Source of the DNA: Undaria pinnatifida
Lineage: Eukaryota; Sar; Phaeophyceae; Laminariales; Alariaceae
Direction of reading: 5' to 3'
Assembly: GCA_012845835.1 (NCBI GenBank)
Contig: JABAKD010000002.1
Location: 4,480,001-4,544,000 of the forward strand
Length of the DNA: 64,000 nucleotides
The stretch's first letter is position 1, and every line of letters begins with the position of its first letter. The notes below the pieces were generated by a model that saw nothing but the letters and a program-made list of their open reading frames with translations, did not search any database and had not been told where the DNA came from. Made by a program: the position numbers and the translations under genes. Below, piece after piece: positions 24,802-36,738 of this stretch.

Positions 24802-25520
24802 CATGTAGGCAGGCAGAAGCAGTATGTTGTTTGCCGAGACAAGGTATAAGTATACATAAGAGTATTGAGCGTGGCGCTCCTCAGACAGGTGCTACGGTAA
24901 GGGCAGCACTTTTAGGCTGTTTTGTTATTGTTTTTCTGAATGACGGGGGGGCGTATGGGTTTGTTTGTTCATCTGGTGTCGCCCTTTCGTTTCGCTCAAA
25001 AAAGGATGGAGAAACAGTTTTCGGGGCAGGTATGAACGCTGAGCCAGCTCTTCAAGCGTTGAGCCTAGCCCCAGGAACAAATTTATGCGCCTCCCCCGTA
25101 GCATGTATGATGTGTCCTCACGCAAGGAACCACAGAAACGCTGGTGCGTCCCCTGGGGCACCGAAACTTTAGCGTAAACACGGCCTATCTTACGGTTCGA
25201 CCACTCACTTCACACTGGCACCCTCGTGAGTCTGGGCAAAATTCGCTTGGAATTCGTACACGATAATTTTCGCAGTTTTGAGTCATAAACCCGACCAACC
25301 CACCGTGTGCTCAATTATTCAACCCTCTTGCAGGTTCGAACAACACTACTAGTATTCCAGATATGGACCCAAAAAGCGGTGTCTGGGCAGAGCTTCAAGA
25401 GTTCTTCAAGCCCGGAGCCCCACGAACAGACTATGCGCCCCACCGGGAAAGTTGTACATGCCTCCCCCCTAACCTGGTACCGTGGGATTACTCAATACAG
25501 GATGCCTGATATCCCTCTAT
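24802..25520. repeat. OTU-array 3' flank, copy 1
   Basis: Begins GTAGGCAGGCAGAAGCAGTA, then AAGAGTATTGAGCGTGG, the stem-loop module (25047-25064), CACGCAAGGAACCACAGAAA, an intron-like TCTTGCAG at ~25328 and a short coding-like run S-G-V-W-A-E-L-Q-E-F-F-K-P-G-A-P (25377-25424). The same order is found at 33466-34190 and, interrupted, at 45672-47600. Whether the S-G-V-W run is a real exon is unclear; it is broken by a stop in the 34 kb copy and is degenerate in the 47 kb copy. Confidence 0.65.
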
Positions 25521-25666
25521 AGTGCCGTGTGCCAGCTATTAATAGTGCGCCCGTGAAATCGTTTGGCACAGATGGCAGCAACCAGTAGGGGAAGTATGTA
25601 GCGTGGTGCCGGTTTGCCGCTGTAGTGCCGGTATTTCCGGCCAGCACATACCGGCACTATAGAGGG
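25513..25666. mobile_element. Small inverted-repeat element (MITE-like)
   Basis: CCCTCTATAGTGCCG at 25513-25527 faces its exact complement at 25652-25666, enclosing a 154-bp unit rich in GTGCCGG words. Related copies lie at about 34185-34330, 37718-37875 and 55918-56215 with decayed ends. Because all copies sit at the same place in the flank, insertion came before the flank duplication. No target duplication is clear, so the mobile origin is inferred. Confidence 0.5.
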
Positions 25667-26986
25667 ACCAGAACCACTGACCACTACCGCAAGAAACGCC
25701 TCCTCACCCAAACCAAGAGGCGTAACCTTGGTCAGAATTTCTGCTTTAAGCAGTGGTGTTTTGTATTCCCTAAGTACTGACTGCTCGATGCAAATAGTCG
25801 TCTCGGGCACAAACCGAATCGACAAACGTTGATCGTTTGTTTTCCTCGCCTTTCTTGCGGTGAGTACAGGGCAAGATACCTGACAAGAAACAAGGTGCTA
25901 AGAAAGGCAGGCTGATCTTGACAGGAATATATTAAACGAGGGAGACGATATTGCTGAAGTTAGTGTAGAACGCACCCTTTCCCGAATAAGAAACCGGGCC
26001 TGGGTCAATATTTTTTCAATTTTCTAATTTAGTGTCCTTTGCTGTTTGCTCCCCGCTTGTCGCGCTGATCTCGGTTACAAACTGAATCGACAAACATTGA
26101 CGCTGACCAATTCTTCTCACAAAAACCTCATACAGTGAGGGGTAAGGAATTCTGGAAGGACTTTCCATGGCCGATGTTACCATCCCATTCGTCGCCGCTC
26201 CCAGTATCACGATGCTCAATTTGTTGCTGTTCGTCGTAACGCTGGTCGGGGTTTTCGTCCCGCGCACTCATCTCTCTTGATCGCTCTTTCACAAGTTGTT
26301 ATATACGTTACATCATTGGTTCTTTTCCCAACGCCGCCCCAAATAATTATCCTTGGCCAAATATTGTGAGTACCAGACGCCCGGTACGGCAAGGGCGCAC
26401 CTCGGTTTTATGAGCCCCCTCCCTCACTCGAGGAGATATTTAAATCTCTCCCAAACCAATCCGGGTATGGAGAAAAACTGAACATGCACCCCGAAGAACA
26501 AATCCCAATCCCATGGCCTAGGTACACAACGAAATATATCGCGAAACACCACCGGTTATCGATGTTGCGGGTAGCGTTCCTCGGAAGTGGACGGGAAGCC
26601 CCGTCAATCAGACATGTTTCGGCCGCAAAGGGCTATTCCCCATTATGCCAGACATCACCCCACGAAACCTAATCCGGAATTGTGTAGTCCACGTGCGACA
26701 AAGAGTGAAATACAACGCCAACATCACGTCATCCATTCGAGATCCATCTTTTTTCAAATATAATCTAAACACCTCAGCTGTGAGTTCGGTAATTCAGGGT
26801 CGAAACTCCGCTTAGCAAGGTGCGTGATACACCGGCCGCTCGTTGTTACATATGTATTATCGTTTGAACACGTATGATTCCTGTGGATGTTGTCAGGGTG
26901 AACATCAACAACGAAATGTTCTATACACGTGGGCCCCTTTGCCCAGCGTCGCCTTATCGCACGGGCCTGCGCTGGTCGTTTTGCAG
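25521..26986. repeat. OTU-array 5' flank, copy 2
   Basis: Parallel to 4880-6140, from AAGAAACGCCTCCTCACCC through two GTGAGTAC-type donors to TTTTGCAG just before 26987. From ~26460 to 26980 it is nearly identical to 5640-6140, apart from small indels (for example an extra GTGATACACCG near 26825). Confidence 0.7.
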
Positions 26987-28767
26987 GACGAACGCCACAT
27001 CGACGAGGCAGGGAAGGTAGCGCTGAAAAAGTGCATAATCAGAGGAACGAAGAGGTCCCCAGTTGATGTACCAACCCCAAGCTAGTCATCCTCTACCTGC
27101 CTCTGGAAGAGCTCCCAATACGGCTGGCGATGGGTTTCTCAACGGCTGGGAGTGCTTCACCAGCATGACGGGAATTTCTTGGCGAACATTTTCACAACGA
27201 TGCCCAACCTTGTCGGGCACGCGCCAGTTCTGGGGTGCTTGGCTTTCCGGCACGAAGGTGAAACTAACCCGCGCGTCGTCGAAAAGTCTGCTCTCGCTAT
27301 TGGTGCTGCTCAAGCCAGGGTTCTTGTCGCCCTTTTGCGGTTTTGCGTGTCAGCGATGTGGAGTGTTTTATTGTGATGCCCCACGGTTTGGAGATCAGCC
27401 TGCAGCTCACCGAGCCAGCGTGTGTTCCGAGTAGCCACAAGTGCCAAATAGACACTAAGAGCACGAGGTCGGTTCGCATCATCTCTGAAATCTCTACCGC
27501 GATGCCGCCATCCGCAACGTGTCCGGTGTTGGAACACCATGCAATTGTCTCGTTGATGAAATGCCCACGCAGCACAACCCGGTGGAGGTCCTCGAAGTGG
27601 GCAGCGGCAAGAGACAGCGCGACGAGCTTAAATGGAAGCCAGTAACGGTTAGTGCCGTAGAAACTGCGGGCAGCAGAGCGCCAAAGGCAGTTCCCGTCGC
27701 CAAGAACATGTCGTCGGCGCTCTGCTACCTGCACGTTCGTTGGCACTGACCGCTGTGGGCGCCAATCTAAGCTCGTCGCGCTGTCTTTCGCCGCCACTCG
27801 CTTCGAGGACCTTCACCGGTTTGTGCTGCGCATGCATTTCGAAAACGAGATAATTGCACGGTATTGCGATACCGACCCCGCCGTGGTTGAGGGCATCGCG
27901 ACAGAGACTTCGGAGATGATGCGAATTGACCTCGTACTCTAAGCGTCTATTTCGCACCTGTGATCACTCGGAACACGCGCTGGCTCGGTGGCTGCAGCCG
28001 CATCGGCGAAGCGCGGAGCGTCACAGTGGGAAAGCTCCACCATTGCGACACGCAAAACCGGAAAAGGCGAGGCAGAATTCCTGGCTTGGGCAGCACCACG
28101 AACAAGGGACGACTCGTCAACAAGGACGCGCGGGCTAGCCACACCTTCGTGCCGCAGACCAAAGTGCCACAGACCTGGCGCGTGCCCGACAAGGCTGTTC
28201 TGGATTTTGAAACTGTTCACCAATATACTTCGGTCATGCTGGTGACGTGATCCTAGATGTCGAGAAACGCCGCTCGAGCCGTATTGCACGCTCTTTCGGA
28301 GATACATGATTATTCACTTGGAGTTGACTCATCACCTGGGCATCGGGTCGCTGCCGTACTCAACGCTCATGGTACATACGAACCTTTTCCGATGTACAGA
28401 TGCGATCCAGCGTTGTACACGCTCTATGACGTCCAAGACGAGCGGAAATACACGGGCGAGTTACGCCAGTGAGAAAAATGCTGGCGGAGCTGAGTCGTGC
28501 GCTTTGGGCGTGGAAGGAGGGTTGGCGCGGGCGGTGTTGTTGCCACCCACGCAGACAAAGGAATATCGGTTGGCCTGGGTGAGGATGGGGTAGGAGAGTC
28601 GGCGACGATGAACGAGAGCAAGGCTGTGTCGCCATCGGCAGCTGGTGCTGGCGATACTACGGCGGCCGCTGACGAGATGGTGGCTGATGATACGACGGCG
28701 GCCGCTGATGCGACCGTTTGTGCGACGGTGGCTGTCGCTCTTGCTGCAGTTTCCTCGTTTTTCGCGG
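26987..28767. pseudogene. Array 2 unit 1 (keeps catalytic motif)
   Basis: The palindrome loop near 27700 encodes G-D-G-N-C-L-W-R on the minus strand (Cys codon 27687-27689). Here the minus frame is open from before the motif through Y-W-L-P-F-K-L-V, the A-A-A-H-F-E-D-L-H helix and G-T-H-A-G-S-V-S-C to ~27297. It is the longest uninterrupted catalytic-core frame in the three arrays. It shifts frame after K-P-W-G-I and continues in a second frame (27313-27086) through S-R-L-F-D-D-A-R and V-K-H-S-Q-P-L. The plus copy stops at TAA near 27942. Confidence 0.85.
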
Positions 28768-30534
28768 GACGAACGCCGCATCGACGAGGCAGGGACGTGG
28801 GCGATGAAGAAGTGCATGATTAGAGGGGCAAAGAGGCTCCCAGAGGATATACCAACCTCAATAGAGTCATCCTCCACCTTCGGAAGAGCGTCCAATACAG
28901 CTGACAATGGGTTTCTCAATGGCTGGGAGTGCTTCACCAGCATGACGAAAATGTCTCGCCGAACATTTTTCGCAGCCGTTTGCCGACGTTGCCAGCCACA
29001 CGCCAGGTCTGGGGAGCTCTGCTCTGGGGTACGAAGGCGTAACTAGCCCTCGCATCGTCGAAGAGTCTTCCCTCGCTATTGGTGCAGCCCAAGCCAGAGT
29101 TCTTGTCCCACCTTTTCCGGTTTCGCGTGTCGCATGGGTGGAGCATTTCCACTGTGACGCCCCACGCGTCGCAGATATGCCTGCAGCTCACCGAGCCAGG
29201 GTGTGTTCGAGTGGACACATGTGCGAAATGGACACCAAGAGCACAAGGTCTGTTCGCATCATCTCCGAAATCTCTCTCGCGATTCCGCCGACCACAACGT
29301 GTTCGGTGTCGGAATACCGTGCGATTATTCCGTTGTCGAAGTGCCCTCCCAGCACCAATCGGTGAAGGTCGGCGAAGTGTGCAGCGGCAAAAGCCAGCGC
29401 GACGAGTTTGAACTAAAGCCGAAGACGGTCAGCACCGAAGAAGCTGCGGAAAGAAGAGTGCCAAAGACATGTCATGTATTTTACGCTCTGCTTCCCGCAG
29501 TTTCTTCGGCACTGACCGCTGCTGGCTTCAGTTGAAGCTCGTCAAGCTGTCGTTCGCCGCTGCACACTTCGCGGACCTCCACCGATTTGTGCTGCGCGGG
29601 CATTTCGAAAACGAGATAATTGCACGGTATTCCGGTACCGACCACATTGTCGTTGGCATCATCGCGGTAGAGATATGAGAGATGATACGAACTGGCTTCG
29701 TACACTTGGCGTCTATTTTGCACCTGTGTCCATTTGGAACACACACTGGCTCCGTGGCTGCAGGCGCATCTGCGAAGCGCGGGGCGTCACAGTGAGAATG
29801 CTCCACCATTGCGACACGCAAAACCGGAAAAGGCGAGACAGGAACCCTGACTTGGGCAGCACCACCAGCAAGGGGAGATTCGTCAACGACGCGCGGGCTA
29901 GCCACACCTTCGTGCCGCAGACCAAAGCGCCACAGACCTGGCGCGTGCCGGACAAGGTTGGTCAGGATTGTGAAACCGTTCGCCAATATATTTCGGTCGT
30001 GCCGGTGAAGCGATCCCAGCCGTCGATAAACGCCGCTCGAGCCGTATTGTACGCTCTTCCGGAGGTGGATGATGACTCACTTGGAGTTGGCTCATCACCT
30101 GGGCATCGGTTCGCCGCGGTAGTCAACACGCATGGTACATACGAACCTTTTCCGATGTACAGATGCGCTCGAGCGTTGTACACGCCCTGTGGCGTCCAAG
30201 ACGAGCAGAAGTACACGGACGAGTTACGCCAGTGGACTGAGAGAAATGCTGGCGGAGCTGAGTCGTGCGCTTTGGGCGTGGTGGTAGGGGTTGGCGCGGG
30301 CGGTGTTGTTGCCACCCACGCAGACAAAGAACATCTGTTGGCCTGGGTGAGGATGGGGTAGGAGAGTCGGCGACGATGAACGAGAGCAAGGCTGTGTCGC
30401 CATCGGCAGCTGGTGCTGGCGATACTACGGCGGCCGCTGACGAGATGGTGGCTGATGATACGACGGCGGCCGCTGATGCGACCGTTGCTGCGACGGTGGC
30501 TGTCGCTCTTGCTGCAGTTTCCTCGTTTTTGCAG
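28768..30534. pseudogene. Array 2 unit 2
   Basis: The unit begins after TTCGCGG, where the other junctions have TTCGCAG: the splice-acceptor AG has been lost. The palindrome centre near 29470 has a longer, private loop (GACATGTCATGTATTTT). The plus copy lacks the TAA of array 1 (reads A-R-Y-S-G-T-D-H) but keeps the TGA. The frame 29675-30361 is open for 228 codons through the linker and early Ala-rich part. Confidence 0.8.
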
Positions 30535-31237
30535 GACGAACGCCGCATCGACGAGGCAGGGACGTGGGCGATGAAGAAGTGCATGGTTAGAGGGGCAAAG
30601 AGGCTCCCAGAGGATATACCAACCTCAAGAGATTCATCCTCTACTTCCGGAAGAGCGTCCAATACAGCTGGCGAATAGTTTCTCAATGGCTGGGAGTGCT
30701 TCACCAGCATGACGGAAATGTCTTGGCGAACATTTTTCACAACGGTTGGCCGAGGTTTCCCGCCACACGCCAGGTCTGGGGAGCTTTGCTCTGGGGTACG
30801 AAGGTGTAACTAGCCCTCGCATCGTCAAAGAGTTTCCCCTCGCTATTGGTGCAGCCCAAGCCAGGGTTCTTGTCCCACCTTTTCCGGTTTCGCGTGTCGC
30901 ATGGGTGGAGCATTTCCACTGTGACGCCCCACGCTTCGCAGATATGCCTGCAGCTCACCGAGCCAGGGTGTGTTCGAGTGGACACATGTGCGAAATAGGC
31001 ACCAAGAGCACAAGGTCTGTTCGCATCACCTCCGAGATCTCTCTCACGATGCCGCCAACCACAACGTGTTCGGTGTCGGAATACCGTGCGATTATTCCGT
31101 TGTCGAAGTGCCCTCCCAGCACCAATTGGTGCAGGTCGACGAAGTGTGCAGCGGCGAAAGCCAGCGCGACGAGTTTAAGTTGAAGCCAGTAACGGTCAGT
31201 TCCGGAGCAACTGCGGGAAGTAGAGCGCTAAAGACTT
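30535..31237 (-). pseudogene. Array 2 unit 3, minus-strand OTU arm
   Basis: Inverted copy between the exon-like start at 30535 and the palindrome centre near 31234. In the antisense reading it carries private changes (V-K-E-F-P-L, E-I-G-T-K-S, R-I-T-S) and it shares the deleted catalytic motif. Confidence 0.75.
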
Positions 31238-33465
31238 TGGCGCTCTGCTTCCCGCAGTTTCTTTGGCACTGACCGTTGCTGGTTTCAGCTGAAGCTCGTC
31301 CAGCTGTCGTTTGCCGCTGCACACTTCGCGGACCTCCACCAATTTGTGCTGCGCGGGCATTTCGATAACAAGATAATTGCGCGGTATTCCGGTACCGACC
31401 ACGTTGTCGTTGGCATCATCGCGGCAGAGATATGGGGATGGTACGAACTGGCTTCGTACACTTGGCGTCTATTTTGCACCTGTGTCCATTTGGAACACAC
31501 GCTGGCTCGGTGAGCTGCAGGCGCATCTGCGGAGCGCGGGGCGTCTCAGTGAGAATGCTCCACCCATGCGACATGCAAAACCGCAGAAAGCGAGACAGGA
31601 ACCCTGGCCTGGGCAGCACCACCAACAAGGGGAGACTCGTCAACGACGCGCGGGCTAGCCACACCTTCGTGCCGCAGACCAAAGCGCCACAGACCTGGCA
31701 CGTGCCCGACAAGGTTGGTCAGGATTGTGAAACCGTTTGCCAATATATTTCGGCCGTGCTGGTGAAGCGATCCCAGCCGTCGATAAACCCCTCTCGAGCC
31801 GTATTGGGCGCGTTTTCAGAGGTGGATGATGATGATGACTCAGTTAGAGTTGACTCACCATCTGGGCATCGTTTGGCTGCGGTAGTCAACACGCATGGTA
31901 CAACCGAACCGTTTCCGATGTATAGATGCGCTCCAGCGTTGTACACACCCTGTGGGGTCCAAGACGAGCAGAAGTACACGGACGAGTTACGCCAGTGGAC
32001 TGAGAGAAATGCTGATGGACCTGAGTCGTGCGCTTTGGGCGTGGAGGGAGGGGTTGGCGCGGGCGGTGTTGTTGCCACCCACGCAGACGGAGGGCCTGGG
32101 GGAGGATGGGGTAGGAAAAACGGCGACGAAGGACGGCAAGGCTGTGTCGCCATCGGCAGCTGGTGCTGGTGTTACTACTTCGGCTGCTGACGAAATAGTG
32201 GCTGATGATACGACAGCGGCCGCTGATGCGACCGTTGCCTCAACAGTGGCTGCGGCTGTTGCTGCGACGGCGACTGCTGCTGTTGCTGTGGCGGTGGCTG
32301 CTGCTGTTGCTTCGGCGGTGGCTGCTACGACCACCTACATCTTCGGCTGCTTCTCTGTCTGCTGCCGACACGCCCAGTGCCGCCGTTGAGGCTGCTGCTT
32401 CTGTTGCTACAACCACTTCTTCTTCTGCTTCGCCGGCGGTGGCTGCTGGTGCGGCGACTGCTGGTGCGTCGACTGCTGGTGCGGCGGCTGCTGTGATGAT
32501 GGTTGGAGTGGCGATCCCTGCCGCTGCGGTCGCCGCTGCTGTGACGGGTGATGCTGTCGGGACGGCGGTTAATGCGGCGACGACGTACGGTGCATCGGCG
32601 GCCGCTTTCACGATGGCGACTGCGGCGGTGAGTAACGATATGACGCCCACGAACGTGGCTAAGGTCGGGGTAGTCGCGGGGGCGCCGGTTGGCGCAGAGC
32701 AGTCATTGGGGTGTCGAAGCAAATTGGACGCCAGCAGCGGCAACGATGGCGACCACAGCACCAACGGCTGCGATGACAACAACAGAAAGAGCAATGGAGG
32801 TGCCATCACCAGCAACCGCATAATCGAAAACAGCAAGAGCAGCAGCAGCGCAGAGAGCATCCGCAGCGGCAGCGTCAGCCAGTGCAACGAGTCGGATAGC
32901 ACTGCGGCGGTGGCGGCTGCTGATGCCACAACTGCTGCTGCGACAGCTTCTGCTGCTGTTGCTGCTACGACAGCTTCTTCTGTTGCCGCGCCTCCGGCGA
33001 CTGCTGGCGTGGTGGTTGCTGTAACCGTGGGTGGCACGACGCCCGCAGCTGCTGTTGCTGCTGCTACGATGGCTGCTCCAGCTGCTGGCCCTCGGTGGCT
33101 GCGGGCGCGGTGGCTGCTGTGGCCGTGATTGGCACGAAACCTGCGTTGCTGCGGCTGATGCTGCTGCTGCGACGGTTGCTGCTGCTGACACGGAGGACCT
33201 GAAGGACTGCTGCGGTGGCGAATAACGCGTCGACGCGTGCTAATGTGACTGAGGTAGGGGGAACCTCTGGGGCGTCAGGAGGTGCGACCGGTCGTCCGGG
33301 TGTTCGAGAAAGTTGGCCGCCATCAGCAACGAGCATGATTGTAACACCACGAGCTGCTGCGGTGACATCATGAGCAACAACAACCACAATGGTAATGATG
33401 TCAACAATGGCGTCGACAGAAAGCACGCCAGCGACAACAACAGCCGGAAGAACAGTGTGAGCTAA
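31238..33465 (+). pseudogene. Terminal sense OTU copy, array 2
   Basis: Comparable to the terminal copy of array 1. The strand with S-V-S-C-R-R-I-C-G-A-R-G is intact here (GGTGAGCTG retained). An open frame of 252 codons (31432-32190) covers half the OTU core, the linker and the start of the Ala-rich part, and a second open frame (32205-33128) covers the Ala-rich and Asn/Ser-rich tail. A T-T-A-G-A-S duplication in the Ala-rich part (32445-32475) is private. It ends at TAA 33463-33465. Confidence 0.75.
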
Positions 33466-34190
33466 CAGGTAGGCAGAAGCAGTATGTTGTTTGCCGAGAC
33501 AAGGTATAGGTATATATATAGAGTATTGAGCGTGGAGCTCCTCAGACAAGTGCTATGGTAAGGGCGGCACTTTTTTATTTGGCTGTTTTTTGTTTTTTTT
33601 TATGAATGACAGGGGGGCGCATGGGTTTGTTTGTTCATCGGGTGTCGCACTTTCATTTCGCTCAAAAAAGGATGAGAAAGAGTTTTTGGGGCAGGTATGT
33701 ACGTAGAGCCAGCTCCTCAAGCGTTGAGCCTAGCCCCATAAACAAATTTATGCACCTCCCCCGTAGCATGTATGATGTGTCCTCACGCAAGGAACCACAG
33801 AAACGCTGGTGCGTCCCCTGGGGCACCGAACCTTTAGCGTGAACACGGCCTATCTTACGGTTCGACCACTCACTTCACACTGGCACCCTCGTGAGTCTGG
33901 GCAAAATTTGCTTGGAATTCGTATGCGATAATTTTCGCAGTTTTGAGTCATAAACCCGACCAACCCACCGTGTGCTCAATTTTTCGCCGTCAACTCTCTT
34001 GCAGGTTCGAACAACACTACTAGTAGTCCAGATATGGACCAAAAAAGCGGTGTTTGGGCAGAGCTTAGAGAGTTCCTCAAGCGCGGAGGCCTATGAACAG
34101 ACTATGCGCCCCCCCGGGAAAGTTGTACATGCCTCTCCACCAACAAGGTACCGTGGGACTACTCAATACAGGATGCCCGATATTATAGTG
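33466..34190. repeat. OTU-array 3' flank, copy 2
   Basis: Matches 24802-25520. At 33500-33530 it shows the uninterrupted GGTATAGGTATATATATAGAG sequence, which serves as an 'empty site' for the SINE inserted in the third copy. The S-G-V-W-A-E-L-R-E-F-L-K run is followed by a TGA. Confidence 0.65.
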
Positions 34191-35190
34191 CCGTTTGCCA
34201 CCTATTAATAGTGCGCCCGTGAAATGGTTTGGCACAGATGGCAGAAACCAGTAGGGGAAGCATATAGAGTAGTGCCTCTTTCGCTGTAGTGCCGGCATTT
34301 CCGGCCAGCACATATTGGCACTATAGAGGGACCAGAACCACTGACCACTACCGCAAGAAACGCCTCCTCACCCAACCCAAGAGGCCTAACCATGGTCCGT
34401 ATTTCTGCTTTGAAGTCTTTGAAGTATAGTGTTTTGTATTGCCTAGGTATCGACCGCTTGATGCATTGGCCGTCTTGGGCACAAACCGAAGCGACAGACA
34501 CAGATCGTTCGTTTGCCTCGCCATTCTTGCGGCGAGTACAGGGCAGGATACCTGACAAGAAACAAGGTGCTAAGAAAGGCAGGCTGATCTTTACAGGAAT
34601 ATATTAAACCAGGGAGACGATATTGCTGAAGTTAGTGTAGAACGCACCCTTTCCCGAATAAGAAACCAGGCCTGGGTGAGTATAAGTTTCTAAAATGGTG
34701 TCCTTTGCTGTTTGCTCCCCGCTTGTCACGCTGATCTCGGATACAAACTGAAAAGACGAGCACTGACGCTGACCAGTTTTTCTTTTCACAGAACTCCCAT
34801 ACAGTGTGGGGTAAGGAACTGTGGAAGCACTTCCCGTGGCCGGTGCTACCATCCTAGTAGTCGCCGCTCCCAATATCACGATGCTTAGTTTGTTGTTGTT
34901 TGCCGTTACGCTGATCGGGGTTTTCGCCCCGCGCAGTCGTTCTCTTGATCGTTCTTTTAGCAAGTTGGTATACACGTTACATCATTGGTTCATTTCCAAA
35001 CGCCGCCCCACTTAATTCTCCTTGGCCAAATGTTGTGACTACCCGACACCCGGTACGGCAAGGGTGCACCATGTTTATGTGAACCCCCTTCCTCACTCGA
35101 GGAGATATTTCAATCTCACCCAAAAGAAAACGGATAACGAGAAAAACCGAGCATGCACCCCGAAGAGCAAATTCCACTTGCATGGTCTAG
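34190..35190. repeat. OTU-array 5' flank, truncated extra copy
   Basis: Parallel to 25521-26500 and 37690-38720, ending abruptly after GAGCAAATTCCACTTGCATG where LINE-like sequence begins. No OTU array follows directly, so this looks like a flank cut off by the retroposon or by a later rearrangement. Confidence 0.6.
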
Positions 35191-35239
35191 AATGCATCGT
35201 GGGAATGTCCGATATCAGACTCCGCTTCTCATATCCCTG

Positions 35240-35900
35240 GTTCTCATTTGGGTGTGGGTGTTCTGCACTAACCCTATCATTGAAACAACGCTGCGTCTTC
35301 AGAAGGCCTGGGCGTGCTTCCAGCGGTACAAGATGGAAAGCTGTGATCGCCCGGGTGTGCGCTTACGGTTGAAGGTGCGGTTGCTGAAAGCCGAGGTGAT
35401 CGAGGCACTACTCCACGGTTGCATGACGTGGAGCTCGAACAAGCCTGACTATGACAGGCGACGCCGGGTCCACCACTCCGTGCTCCTCCGATGTTTCGGA
35501 ATTGCGAGTACCACTCCCTATCGTACGCCGACGCGCTTGCCAAGACAGCTTCCGAGAGCATAGAGGCGGAAGTGCGCAAACGGAGGATATAGTTTGCGGG
35601 ATTCGTAGGACGTATGGGGGAGGAGCGTCTGCCACAGAGGGTGATGATTGGGGAGCTTGTTGGGGGTAAGGGCTACTCATAGGGGCAAGAAAAGGACTGG
35701 TTGGTGCACCTGAAGGGGGATATGTCGGTCTTTGGAGTGAAGTTCGAAGGGTGGCGAAAGGTTGCGCAGAAGGTCGGCAGATGGTTTCGACGGGTGGAGG
35801 AGAGAGCCGAGTTATTCATGCAGAAATTACACGGGGCGGAGAGACGTAGAGCTGCAGAGCGACACGCAAAGGCCGCGGCAGCACCATTCACCGTCGGCAT
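35240..35900 (+). mobile_element. LINE reverse-transcriptase C-terminal fragment
   Basis: The translation contains a C-terminal reverse-transcriptase stretch typical of non-LTR (LINE) ORF2 proteins: L-K-V-R-L-L-K-A-E-V-I-E-A-L-L-H-G-C-M-T-W, then Y-D-R-R-R-R-V-H-H-S-V-L-L-R-C-F (35375-35505). After a frameshift near 35500 come S-Y-A-D-A-L-A-K-T, R-K-R-R-I, F-A-G-F-V-G-R-M and L-P-Q-R-V-M-I-G-E-L. The tail (35701-35900) matches the usual region after the polymerase. There are stops at ~35590 and ~35679. Endonuclease and polymerase motifs are absent, so this is a 5'-truncated dead copy. G-rich sequence follows. Confidence 0.8.
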
Positions 35901-36118
35901 CTCTGAACGGCCGGGGGGAGGGGGGCGGGGAGGGGCGGAGGGGGGCGGAGGGGGGCAGGGGAGGGGGGGAGGGAAGGAGGGGTGACGGGGGGTGGGGTAG
36001 GGGGAGCGTCCTGCCCAAGAGGCTGAAGTCTGGGTCTGGCCATCATCGTCTTGAAATTTGTGGGCCTTCCAATGGCCGTCACAAGTTAGCGTAAGGCCGC
36101 CCTGATTTCTTCGCCTCG

Positions 36119-36420
36119 TTGCGTTCTCTTCCCAATGCCATTGATGGACTTGATACCCTCTATGAGTCCAAGGCCGCTTTAGTCAGTTCCAGGGTATGCT
36201 ATTATGACGTATTTTCTCTTTTCCTTTCCTTGCTTCCTCTTCTTGTCTTGTCTTTTCTGGCTTTGCGTGTTTTTACTTGCTTTTCTTGTTTTTTTTCTTC
36301 TTTTCCTTTTTCACTTTCTTTTCTATTGTTTCCTTTCCTTCCCTTTCTCTTCTTTTGTTTTCTTTTTTTCTTTTTTTCCAATTGACTTGAGTCTAACGCG
36401 CGTATGCGTAATGATGGGAA
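36119..36420. repeat. Pyrimidine-rich tract
   Basis: From 36215 to 36385 the plus strand is almost all C and T (TTTTCTTC-type words). It opens Leu/Phe-rich frames on the plus strand that mimic a membrane protein; I read them as simple sequence. Confidence 0.7.
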
Positions 36421-36738
36421 CTACGTGAAATATATACGTGGTAATCTTTGCTGGGTGGCAAGCGGTATAGTCGATTTTCCAAGCGCAAGTAGTGAGACGT
36501 ATGCACGAGTATGGACCTGGCACATCGTAGGCTGACTCCCGATTTCACTGTTTTATATGTTTCAGGCGGAAGAATGAATTGCGTCAGCTATGATACATGC
36601 GTGTGCAATCTTTGGTCTGTTTGCGTTTCTTCCCTGGGGTATTCCTCTACTCCAGAGTGACTGGAGCCTGTCCTATGACCCCGGAATTGATTATGCGAGT
36701 TAATGTGCGAACAACAATACTCTATGTGTGTACCGCAG

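Larger units (their letters stand above)
26987..33465. repeat. OTU inverted-pair array 2 (3 units)
   Basis: Units start at 26987, 28768 and 30535 (1781 bp, 1767 bp, then a long terminal unit). Same architecture as array 1 with fewer units. The centres are near 27700, 29470 and 31234. Confidence 0.88.

Noticed and set aside
25517-25825. Conserved minus-strand gene in the flank (also 34205-34558, 37723-38100, 55838-56248)
   Set aside because: Open length is shared among copies because the DNA is duplicated, but indels shift the frame between copies and splice-like words lie on the plus strand.
35153-35563. Cellular gene with transmembrane start
   Set aside because: The first ~30 codons come from OTU-flank DNA and the rest is a LINE reverse-transcriptase tail; the join is a retroposon border.
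36119-36428. Leu/Phe-rich membrane protein
   Set aside because: The frame lies in a C/T-only tract. Hydrophobic composition follows from simple sequence and has no start or splice context.
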